Assembly (NCBI GenBank): GCA_963730535.1
Contig: CAVSRU010000003.1
Location: 248,001 to 312,000 of the forward strand
Length of the DNA stretch: 64,000 nucleotides
Direction: 5' to 3'
From: DASSUW01 sp963730535
GTDB taxonomy: Bacteria > Actinomycetota > Thermoleophilia > Solirubrobacterales > Solirubrobacteraceae
Below are positions 57,873 to 64,000 of this stretch, piece by piece. The notes under the pieces were generated by a model. The model was not told the DNA's origin, made no database searches, and worked only from the letters and a program-made list of their open reading frames with translations. Position 1 is the first letter of the stretch. Each line of letters starts with the position of its first letter. The translations under genes and the position numbers were made by a program.

Positions 57873-58834
57873 AGCGCGAAGCCGGCCGGGAACGGGTCGT
57901 CGGCGTCGAGCAGGTACTGGCCCATGCCGGTGACCCACGCGCGGCCGGTGATCTCGGGGATCACCGCGGCAAGCGAGCCGACCCGCGCCTCCTCCACCAG
58001 CCGCCCGGTGAAGCGCGTCCCGATCACGGACTCGTTGACGAACGGCTCGCCTAGCGCGAGCTCCCCCCGCGCGTGGAGGGCGGCCATCCGCGCCGACGTG
58101 CCGGTGCCGCACGGGGACCGGTCGAGCCACCCGGGGTGGATCGCCGTGGCGTTGCGGCCGCCGTCGTGGAACACCACGTGCCGGCAGCCGGCGATCCGCG
58201 GGTCCTCGGGGTGGACCGGAGCGTCCACGTTGACCGCGTCCATGATCTCCAGCCCGCGCGCGATCAGCTCATCGGCGTGCGCCGGATCGACCTCGACGCC
58301 CGCGTCGGCCGCCGCCACCAGCGCGTAGAAGTTGCCGCCGAAGGCGATGTCGCAGCGCAGGCCGTCCACCTCCCGGTCGCGCTCGAGCAGGAACGACGGC
58401 ACGTTGCGGATGGTCACCGAGCGCGCGCGCCCGCCCTCGACCGCCACGCGCGCCTCGACCAGGCCGGCCGGGGTCTCGAGCCGCACGACCGTCTCCGGCT
58501 CGCGCACCTGCACCATGCCGGTCTCCACCAGCACCGTCGCGACGCCGATCGTCCCGTGCCCGCACATCGGCAGGCACCCGGAGACCTCGATGAACAGCAC
58601 GCCCCAGTCGGCGTCGTCGCGCGTCGGCGGCTGGAGGATCGCGCCGGACATCGCCGAGTGGCCGCGCGGCTCGCGCATGAGCAGGAGCCGCAGGTCGTCC
58701 ATCTCGCGCTCGAAGTGCAGCTTGCGCTCGAGCATCGAGGCGCCCGGGATCGTGCCCACGCCCCCGGTCACCACGCGCGTCGGCATCCCCTCCGTGTGGG
58801 AGTCGACCGCGGCGAGGTACCGCGACGCCCTCAA
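57869..58834 (-). CDS. 4-hydroxyproline 2-epimerase (proline racemase family)
   Basis: A 321-residue protein from TTG 58834, which overlaps the upstream TGA (TTGA). SHTEGMPTRVVTGGVG at the start and the two catalytic cysteines, in LPMCGHGTIGVATVL and DRSPCGTGTSARMA, mark a racemase/epimerase rather than a dehydratase, where the second residue would be Thr or Ser. It would convert trans-4-hydroxy-L-proline to the cis-D-isomer. It lies between the deaminase-like and oxidase genes. Confidence 0.88.
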   Translation of the reverse strand: MRASRYLAAVDSHTEGMPTRVVTGGVGTIPGASMLERKLHFEREMDDLRLLLMREPRGHSAMSGAILQPPTRDDADWGVLFIEVSGCLPMCGHGTIGVATVLVETGMVQVREPETVVRLETPAGLVEARVAVEGGRARSVTIRNVPSFLLERDREVDGLRCDIAFGGNFYALVAAADAGVEVDPAHADELIARGLEIMDAVNVDAPVHPEDPRIAGCRHVVFHDGGRNATAIHPGWLDRSPCGTGTSARMAALHARGELALGEPFVNESVIGTRFTGRLVEEARVGSLAAVIPEITGRAWVTGMGQYLLDADDPFPAGFAL

Positions 58835-59715
58835 GCGACCGTCGCCCCCAGCACGGCCATCGCCTCGCCCAGCGCGGCCCGCTCGGCGTCGGTCAGCGGC
58901 AGCCGCGGCGCCCGGCACGGGCCGCCGGCCAGCCCGACCTCGTCCAGCGCCGCCTTGAAGTACTGCACGAGCTTGGGGGTCATGTCGAACCGCGCGAGCG
59001 GGAGCAGGCGCGCGTAGACGGCGCGGGCGGTCTCGAGGTCGCCCTCGAGACAGGCCTCGTAGAGGGCCACGCACTCGCGCGGCGCGACGTCGGCGACCCC
59101 GCTCACCCAGCCGGTGGCGCCCGCGCAGAACCCCTCGAGTGCCCAGTCGTCGCCGCCGACCAGCACCTCCAGGCCAGGCGCCGCGGCGATCACCGCCGAG
59201 ATCCGCCGTGCGTCGCCCGAGCACTCCTTGACGGCGACGACCGCCTCGACCTCGTCGAACAGCCGGGCGATCAGCGCCGGCTCCATGTCGGTCCCGCTGG
59301 CCTCCGGGTTGTTGTAGGCCATCAGCGGCAGCCCGGCCGCGTCGGCGACCGCGGCGTAGTGCGCCACGATCTCGTCCGCGTCGCCGCGGTAGCCGAGCGG
59401 CGGGAGCATCATCAGCGCGCCGGCGCCGGCCTCGGCGGCGTCCGCCGCCAGCGCGATCGCCGCCGCCGGCGTTCCCGCGGAGACGCCGGCGATCACGGGC
59501 ACGCGCCCGTCGACGGCGGCGGCCACGGCGACCACGACCTCGCGGCGCTCGGCGGTCGACAGGCTGCCGGCCTCGCCCATCGTGCCGGTGGCGACGACGC
59601 CGTGGACCCCGGCGTCGAGCAGCGCGGCGAGGTTGGCCTCGAGCCCCGCGCGGTCGATCGCGCCCGAGTCGTCGAAGGGGGTGGTGACGGCGGGGATGAT
59701 TCCGGGGAAGCGCAC
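58831..59715 (-). CDS. DapA-family deaminase/lyase (hydroxyproline pathway)
   Basis: A 294-residue TIM-barrel protein from ATG 59715. GVVATGTMGEAGSLSTAERREV is the DapA phosphate/substrate loop, YNNPEASG has the conserved Tyr, and the Schiff-base Lys is in VVAVKECSGDARRI. In this cluster it should act as 1-pyrroline-4-hydroxy-2-carboxylate deaminase, giving 2-oxoglutarate semialdehyde. By sequence alone it could also be a 4-hydroxy-tetrahydrodipicolinate synthase-like enzyme. It is ten bases downstream of the regulator gene. Confidence 0.82.
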   Translation of the reverse strand: MRFPGIIPAVTTPFDDSGAIDRAGLEANLAALLDAGVHGVVATGTMGEAGSLSTAERREVVVAVAAAVDGRVPVIAGVSAGTPAAAIALAADAAEAGAGALMMLPPLGYRGDADEIVAHYAAVADAAGLPLMAYNNPEASGTDMEPALIARLFDEVEAVVAVKECSGDARRISAVIAAAPGLEVLVGGDDWALEGFCAGATGWVSGVADVAPRECVALYEACLEGDLETARAVYARLLPLARFDMTPKLVQYFKAALDEVGLAGGPCRAPRLPLTDAERAALGEAMAVLGATVA

Positions 59716-59725
59716 GGCGGCCTTT

Positions 59726-60427
59726 CTAGTCGAGTGTCATGTACTTGCGCACGCGGCGGATGTGCTGGGAGGCGTGGAGCTCGGCGGCATCGGCGTCGCC
59801 CTCGGCGATCGCCTCGTAGATCATCCGATGCTCCGCGAGGTGGAGGCTCATGCGGCCGGGCACGGCGATCGAGTCGTCGCGCAGCCGCTGCCACAGCGGC
59901 TCGTCCATCACGGCGGCGATGTGCTCGGCCAGCTCGAGCACCACCGGGTTCCCGGTCAGCGCCGCGATCCGGCGGTGGAAGCGGCGGTCGGAGTCGTTCC
60001 AGCCCGCGAGGTCGCGGTGCTCGGCTGCCAGCTCCATCGCGTCGATCAGCGCCTCGGTCTCGTCGTCGGGCAGGCCGCGGCGGGCAGCGAGGCGCGCGAC
60101 CGCGGGCTCGAGCATGGCGCGCGCCTCCAGCAGGTCCGACGGGCTGGCGTCGTGCGCCTCGCGGACCCGCTCGGCGGCGCCGGCCGCCACGAACGACCCC
60201 GAGCCCGGGCGCGTCTCGAGCATCCCGGCGACCTGGAGCGCGGCGATCGCCTCGCGCACCGACGCGCGACCGACCTCGAGGCGCCGCGCGAGATCGCGCT
60301 CGGAGGGGAGCCGCTCGCCGGGAACGAGCCGGCCCGCGCGGATGTCGGCCGCGATCCGGTCCGCCACGTGCTCGTAGCGCTGGCGGTGGCGGATCGGTGA
60401 GAGAGTGGTCTGGTCGCCTGACTGCAT
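59726..60427 (-). CDS. FadR/GntR family regulator of the hydroxyproline cluster
   Basis: A 233-residue protein from ATG 60427. The winged helix is ADRIAADIRAGRLVPGERLP...RDLARRLEVGRASVREAIAALQ with wing GMLETRPGSGSFV. The C-terminal FCD all-helical domain has DLLEARAMLEPAVARLAARRG, NDSDRRFHRRIAALTGN and LAEHRMIYEAIAEGD with the metal-binding Asp and His residues. It precedes the catabolic genes and is divergent from the dehydrogenase gene, so it should control both, released by an intermediate. Confidence 0.88.
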   Translation of the reverse strand: MQSGDQTTLSPIRHRQRYEHVADRIAADIRAGRLVPGERLPSERDLARRLEVGRASVREAIAALQVAGMLETRPGSGSFVAAGAAERVREAHDASPSDLLEARAMLEPAVARLAARRGLPDDETEALIDAMELAAEHRDLAGWNDSDRRFHRRIAALTGNPVVLELAEHIAAVMDEPLWQRLRDDSIAVPGRMSLHLAEHRMIYEAIAEGDADAAELHASQHIRRVRKYMTLD

Positions 60428-60456
60428 TGGTCCTATCCTCGAACCAGCGGTAAGGT
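60428..60456. promoter_or_regulatory. Divergent promoter and FadR-type operator
   Basis: The 36-bp gap between the regulator and dehydrogenase start codons contains TGGT-N11-ACCA (60428-60446), an imperfect palindrome of the type bound by FadR-group regulators. TAAGGT (60451-60456) ends eight bases before the dehydrogenase ATG, giving a leaderless start. On the minus strand TACCTT (60457-60452) overlaps it and could serve the regulator operon. Confidence 0.5.
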
Positions 60457-60463
60457 ACACGTC

Positions 60464-61981
60464 ATGGCGCTCACCTTCAACTCCGTCGACCCGCGCACCG
60501 GCGAGCCGGGCCCCAGCTACGAGGAGGCCACTCCCGAGGATGTGCGCGCCGCCGTGGCCGCCGCCGCGGAGGTCCACCGGTCCGGCGCGCTGCGCGACCG
60601 TGCCCGGCGCGCCGCGCTGCTGCGGGGCGCCGCCGGCCGCCTGCGGGCCGCCGGGGACGAGATCGTCGCGTTGTGCGAGACCGAGACGGGGCTCCCGGAA
60701 GGGCGCCTGCGGTCCGAGCTCGAGCGCACCGCCGGGCAGCTCGAGGCGTTCGCGCAGATCGTCGACGCCGGCGACGACGCCGAGGTGATCATCGACAGCC
60801 CGGACCCCGATGCGAAGCCGATCCCGAAGCCCGACGTGCGTCGCATGCGGGTGCCGCTCGGGCCGGTCGCGGTCTTCGGCGCGTCCAACTTCCCGCTCGC
60901 CTTCTCCACGGCCGGCGGCGACACCGCCTCGGCGCTCGCCGCCGGCTGCCCCGTGATCGTCAAGGGCCACCCCTCTCACCCGGGCACGGGCGAGCTGGTG
61001 GCCCGCGAGCTGCACTCGGCGGTGGCCGACGCGGGGCTGCCGGAGGCGACCTTCGCCCATCTCCCGGCCGCCGGCGTCGAGGTGGGCGAGGCCCTCGTGG
61101 ACGCCCCCGAGATCGCCGCCGTCGGCTTCACCGGCTCGTTCAACGGCGGCAAGGCGCTCTTCGACCGCGCCGCCCGGCGCGCCGTCCCGATCCCCGTCTA
61201 CGCCGAGATGGGATCGATCAACCCGATCGTCGTCACCGAGGGCGCGCTGCGCGCCCGGGCGGACGCGATCGCCGAGGGACTCACCGCCTCGGTCGCGAGC
61301 TTCGGCGGCCAGCTCTGCACCAAGCCGGGCGTCGTCTTCGTGCCCACCGGTCCCGAGGGCGACGCGTTCGCGGCCGACCTCGCCGCCCGGCTCGACGCCG
61401 CCGACCCGTCCGTCCTGCTCAACGAGCGCCTGCGCGACGCCCTCCAGGAGGCGGTCGGCCGGCTCGCAGAGCGGCCGGAGGTCCGCACGCTCGGCGAGGC
61501 GGCGCCGCCCGCTGGCCCGGGCTTCCGCCACCAGCCGACCGCATACGAGGCGCCCGCGTCGGCGACGAGCGAGGCGCTGCTCGCGGAGCACTTCGGGCCC
61601 GTTGTGCTGCTCCTGCGCCACGGCTCTCAGGAGGAGCTGCTGTCCGCGCTCGAGCGCGTCGAGGGCCAGCTCACCGGCTCCGTGCACGCCGAGCCCGACG
61701 AGGACGTCGGCGCCGTGGTCACCGCGCTCGGCGAGCGCGCCGGCCGGGTGATCTTCAACGGCTTCCCGACCGGCGTGGCCGTCACGTTCGGCATGCACCA
61801 CGGCGGGCCGTACCCGGCCACCACGAGCCCGCTCCACACCTCCGTGGGCATGACCGCGGTCCACCGCTTCACCCGCCCCGTCGCGTTCCAGAACGCCCCC
61901 GACGGCGCGCTCCCGCCCGAGCTCCAGGCGGCGAACCCGCTCGGGATCAGGCGACGGCTGGACGGAGTGCCGACCGGCTGA
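60464..61981 (+). CDS. 2-oxoglutarate semialdehyde dehydrogenase (KGSADH type)
   Basis: A 505-residue aldehyde dehydrogenase. Signatures: VFGASNFPLAFSTAGGDTAS, VIVKGHPSHPGTGELVA, GFTGSFNGGKALFDRAARR and the catalytic Cys in SFGGQLCTKPGVVFVP, the pattern of the KGSADH group. It oxidises 2-oxoglutarate semialdehyde to 2-oxoglutarate, the last step of hydroxyproline (and some sugar-acid) degradation. It stands alone on the plus strand, opposite the regulator, with a leaderless -10 at 60451-60456. Confidence 0.88.
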   Translation: MALTFNSVDPRTGEPGPSYEEATPEDVRAAVAAAAEVHRSGALRDRARRAALLRGAAGRLRAAGDEIVALCETETGLPEGRLRSELERTAGQLEAFAQIVDAGDDAEVIIDSPDPDAKPIPKPDVRRMRVPLGPVAVFGASNFPLAFSTAGGDTASALAAGCPVIVKGHPSHPGTGELVARELHSAVADAGLPEATFAHLPAAGVEVGEALVDAPEIAAVGFTGSFNGGKALFDRAARRAVPIPVYAEMGSINPIVVTEGALRARADAIAEGLTASVASFGGQLCTKPGVVFVPTGPEGDAFAADLAARLDAADPSVLLNERLRDALQEAVGRLAERPEVRTLGEAAPPAGPGFRHQPTAYEAPASATSEALLAEHFGPVVLLLRHGSQEELLSALERVEGQLTGSVHAEPDEDVGAVVTALGERAGRVIFNGFPTGVAVTFGMHHGGPYPATTSPLHTSVGMTAVHRFTRPVAFQNAPDGALPPELQAANPLGIRRRLDGVPTG

Positions 61982-62032
61982 CCAGGGTCCCACGAGAAGC
62001 CGTACCGGCGGCGACGGGGGCGGCGCCAGTTG

Positions 62033-62038
62033 TACGGT
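62033..62038 (+). promoter_or_regulatory. Candidate -10 of the siroheme synthase-like gene
   Basis: TACGGT ends nine bases before ATG 62047, so the transcript would begin within a base or two of the start codon. No ribosome binding site is visible. The 65-bp gap after the dehydrogenase gene contains nothing else recognisable. Confidence 0.4.
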
Positions 62039-62046
62039 GTAAACGG

Positions 62047-62793
62047 ATGCCCGCTCAAGCGTATGCCGGCAAGGAGTGCGTCTGCCAGTTCCGCAAGGGC
62101 ATCTGCGACCAGACGTGCGTGCAGGGCATGCTCGAGACGCCGTTCTACATCGCGTGCCTGAAGCTGACCGGGCGGCGGTGCCTGGTGGTCGGCGGCGGGG
62201 AGATCGGGCTCGAGAAGGTCGAGGGGCTGCTGGCGTGCGACGGCCGGGTCGTGCTCGTGGCGCCCGAGGCGGTGCCCGAGCTGGAGGCGCTCGCCGCCGA
62301 GGGGTCGATCGAGTGGCTGCGGCGGGAGTACGAGCCGGGCGACCTCGATGCGACGTTCATCGCGATCGCCGCGACCGACGACACCGACGTCAACATCCGC
62401 GTGTACGAGGACGCCGAGCGGCGGGCGATGCTGGTGAACATCGTCGACGTACCGCCGCTGTGCAACTTCATCCTGCCCGCCATCGTCCGCACCGGCCCGC
62501 TGGCGATCGCGATCTCCACGGCCGGCGCCTCGCCCGCGCTGGCCAAGCGGATCAAGCGCCAGATCGCCGACGAGTTCGGCGAGCCGTACGCGCGCCTGGC
62601 CGTGCTGCTCAACGACGCGCGCGGGTGGGCCAAGGGCACGCTGCCGACCTACCAGGATCGCAAGGCGTTCTTCGAGGGCATCGTCAACGGCGAGCCCGAC
62701 CCGATCGAGCTGCTCCGCGCGGGCGACGAGCCCGCCGTGCTGGAGCTCATCGCCGCCGCTCAGCGCGAGCACGGCGCCGCCGCCCCGGCGTAA
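62047..62793 (+). CDS. Siroheme synthase-type precorrin-2 dehydrogenase with Cys-rich N-terminus
   Basis: A 248-residue protein from ATG 62047. Residues ~30 onward match the NAD-dependent dehydrogenase/ferrochelatase domain of CysG/Met8: PFYIACLKLTGRRCLVVGGG, FIAIAATDDTDVNIRVYEDA, VNIVDVPPLCNFILPAIVRT and ISTAGASPALAKRIKRQI. It would convert precorrin-2 to sirohydrochlorin and perhaps insert iron. The first 26 residues carry C11-x-C13-x6-C20-x3-C24, which is unusual and could bind a metal or iron-sulphur cluster. It is followed by mogA and ccmAB, a context suggesting cofactor and cytochrome c maturation. Confidence 0.85.
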   Translation: MPAQAYAGKECVCQFRKGICDQTCVQGMLETPFYIACLKLTGRRCLVVGGGEIGLEKVEGLLACDGRVVLVAPEAVPELEALAAEGSIEWLRREYEPGDLDATFIAIAATDDTDVNIRVYEDAERRAMLVNIVDVPPLCNFILPAIVRTGPLAIAISTAGASPALAKRIKRQIADEFGEPYARLAVLLNDARGWAKGTLPTYQDRKAFFEGIVNGEPDPIELLRAGDEPAVLELIAAAQREHGAAAPA

Positions 62794-62796
62794 GCT
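62791..62796 (+). promoter_or_regulatory. Candidate -10 of mogA
   Basis: TAAGCT starts with the TAA stop of the upstream gene and ends eight bases before ATC 62804, where the natural protein N-terminus appears to lie. It matches the spacing seen at other leaderless genes in the window. Confidence 0.35.
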
Positions 62797-62815
62797 GCGC
62801 GCCATCCGGACCGCC

Positions 62816-63283
62816 GTGCTCACGATCTCGACGTCCGTCTCGCGCCGGGAGGCGGAGGATCTCTCCGGGCCGCGGCTCGCCGAGGCGGCCGAGCGGGCGG
62901 GGTGCGAGGTGGTCGCGATGGAGGTGGTGCCGGACGACTTCGCGCTCATCGAGGACCGGCTGCACCACTACGTCGACGACGGCTGCGACCTGATCTTCAC
63001 CACCGGCGGCACCGGCCTGACGCCCGACGACGTGACTCCCGAGGCGACCCGCGCGGTGATCGAGCGGGACGCTCCCGGGTTCGCGGAGGCGATGCGGACC
63101 GAGGGCGCGCGGCACACGCCGATGGGGATCCTCACCCGCGGCGTGTCGGGCGTCGCCGGGCGGACGCTGATCGTCAACTTCCCCGGCTCGCCGAAGGCGA
63201 TCGACCAGCTGTTCGGGGTCCTCGAGCCGACGCTCCGGCACGTCGTGCAGACGCTGCGCGGCGACTCGTCGCATGAACACTGA
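62816..63283 (+). CDS. mogA: MogA/MoaB-type molybdopterin adenylyltransferase
   Basis: A protein of 155 residues from GTG 62816. Motifs are DLIFTTGGTGLTPDDVTPEA, TRGVSGVAGRTLIVNFPGSPKA (in part) and the final helix. MogA/MoaB adenylates molybdopterin before molybdenum insertion. The GTG start cuts the first beta strand; the natural form IRTAVLTISTSVS begins at codon ATC 62804, preceded by a well-placed -10, so a non-standard start or a base error is possible. Its last bases overlap ccmA. Confidence 0.88.
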   Translation: MLTISTSVSRREAEDLSGPRLAEAAERAGCEVVAMEVVPDDFALIEDRLHHYVDDGCDLIFTTGGTGLTPDDVTPEATRAVIERDAPGFAEAMRTEGARHTPMGILTRGVSGVAGRTLIVNFPGSPKAIDQLFGVLEPTLRHVVQTLRGDSSHEH

Positions 63284-63959
63284 GCCGGCGGTGGCGCTCC
63301 GCGAAGTGAGCCGCGCGTATGGGGAGCGCGTGGCGCTGGCCGGTGTGTCGCTGACGCTGCCGCGGGGCGCGACGCTGGCCGTCTTCGGCGCCAACGGAGC
63401 GGGCAAGACGACGCTGCTCCGGATCCTCGCCACGCTGCTGCGCCCGCACGCCGGGTCGGCCGTCGTGCTCGGGCGCACGCTGCCCCAGGAGGGCTGGGCG
63501 GTCCGCGGACGGGTCGGCCTGCTCGGCCACGAGCCGCTCCTCTACCGGGACCTGTCCGCGCGCGAGAACCTGCGCTTCCACGCGCGGCTGCACGGCGTGG
63601 CGATGGCTCGCATCGGCGAGCTGCTCGAGGCGGTGGGGATGGCGCGGCGGGCCGACGAGCCGGTGCGCGGGCTGTCGCGGGGGATGGCGCAGCGCGTGGC
63701 GATCTGCCGGGCGGTGCTGCATGAGCCCGAGCTGCTGCTGCTCGACGAGCCGCTGGCCAACCTCGACCCGGGCGCCGCAGGCGCGGTCGCGCCGCTGATC
63801 GGGCGGGCGAGCGGCGCCACCCGGGTGCTGATCTCGCACGACGTCGAGCAGGGGCTGGCCGAAGCTGACCTCGTGCTGGGCTTACGGGCGGGCCGTCCCG
63901 AGCTCTTGGCGCCGGCGCGCGAGGTGGCGCGGGACGACCTGCGAGGGCTGTACGCATGA
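63273..63959 (+). CDS. ccmA: Heme exporter ATP-binding protein CcmA
   Basis: A 228-residue ABC ATPase from ATG 63273, overlapping the mogA stop by 11 bases. Walker A is FGANGAGKTTLLRILATLL, the signature motif is GLSRGMAQRVAICRAVL, Walker B LLLLDEPLANLD, and the H-loop LISHDVEQG. Sequence and order (followed by a gene starting RRAVAAVVRKDLRV) match CcmA of the CcmABC heme export system for cytochrome c maturation. The wide context of tetrapyrrole and cofactor genes supports this. Confidence 0.85.
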   Translation: MNTEPAVALREVSRAYGERVALAGVSLTLPRGATLAVFGANGAGKTTLLRILATLLRPHAGSAVVLGRTLPQEGWAVRGRVGLLGHEPLLYRDLSARENLRFHARLHGVAMARIGELLEAVGMARRADEPVRGLSRGMAQRVAICRAVLHEPELLLLDEPLANLDPGAAGAVAPLIGRASGATRVLISHDVEQGLAEADLVLGLRAGRPELLAPAREVARDDLRGLYA

Positions 63960-64000
63960 GGCGGGCGGTCGCGGCGGTCGTGCGGAAGGACCTGCGGGTG
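63956..64000 (+). CDS. ccmB: Heme exporter permease CcmB, N-terminus (partial)
   Basis: ATG 63956 overlaps the ccmA stop (ATGA). The 15 residues seen, MRRAVAAVVRKDLRV, match the start of CcmB proteins, where a basic segment precedes the first membrane helix. The gene continues beyond the window. The call depends mainly on the position after ccmA. Confidence 0.65.
   Translation, partial: MRRAVAAVVRKDLRV

Noticed and set aside
1..64000. tRNA, rRNA or riboswitch genes
   Set aside because: Few gaps exceed 100 bases and none shows a cloverleaf, rRNA segment or known riboswitch core that I can recognise by eye.

Overview
The window is very GC-rich with dense, often overlapping genes and many GTG starts. 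The gene set includes SpoIID, SpoIIM and DUF1385 proteins, two PPK2 kinases, two PolX-like proteins and a HIGH-variant IleS. Together these suggest a soil-type actinobacterium, most likely of the Thermoleophilia/Solirubrobacterales; this placement is inference and no rRNA or tRNA gene is visible to test it. Almost all of the sequence is coding. There is no CRISPR array, transposase, prophage or rRNA.

Layout. 0-5 kb: a cupin tail, a lipoprotein, a TylF-like methyltransferase and a large polysaccharide pyruvyl transferase/GT8-like fusion (surface glycan functions). 4.8-12 kb: YihY, MscL, cupin/OtsB divergent pair, PolX, a dolichol-phosphate-mannose-synthase-like transferase, a SpoIIM-like protein and thioredoxin. 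12-16.5 kb: IleS and a PPK2. 16.5-23.3 kb: a palindromic repeat, MATE exporter, HxlR regulator, fumarase, GNAT, EamA and a cupin. 23.4-30.6 kb: a second PolX-like protein without polymerase residues, VOC, hydrolase, Zn-alcohol dehydrogenase, YjbR, NYN, aldo-keto reductase, dodecin and an autoregulated ArsR-SRPBCC fusion. 30.6-37.6 kb: pdxH, gabD-like and acetolactate synthase-like genes on one strand, then SpoIID, MaoC, a stand-alone 5'-3' exonuclease and a degenerate GGDEF fragment. 37.6-47.1 kb: the most accessory part, with several unrecognised secreted or soluble proteins, AraC, PhyH, DUF2235, a degenerate deacetylase lipoprotein, a ferritin-like/H1-like protein and a second PPK2. 47.2-56.8 kb: YchF, PAP2, methylmalonyl-CoA epimerase, lipid kinase, a short FtsH, DUF1385, M20 peptidase, the second repeat copy, ChrA and RarA. 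56.8-62 kb: a complete-looking trans-4-hydroxyproline degradation cluster (oxidase, epimerase, DapA-type deaminase, FadR-type regulator, divergent ketoglutarate-semialdehyde dehydrogenase). 62-64 kb: a siroheme-synthase-like dehydrogenase, MogA, CcmA and the start of CcmB.

Three things stand out. (1) Two copies of an intergenic element of 199 and 257 bp with ~30-bp inverted ends lie beside stop codons and look like an undescribed MITE/REP-type family. (2) At least ten genes have a TANNNT/CATACT -10 hexamer 7-9 bases before the start codon, i.e. they look leaderless; in two divergent pairs the opposing -10 boxes physically overlap. (3) Several proteins keep their fold but have lost catalytic residues (second PolX, GT8 domain, one alpha/beta hydrolase, the deacetylase, the GGDEF fragment). 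About ten otherwise intact genes carry single-base frameshifts, nearly all extra bases, which is best explained by sequence errors and should be borne in mind when reading the gene models.
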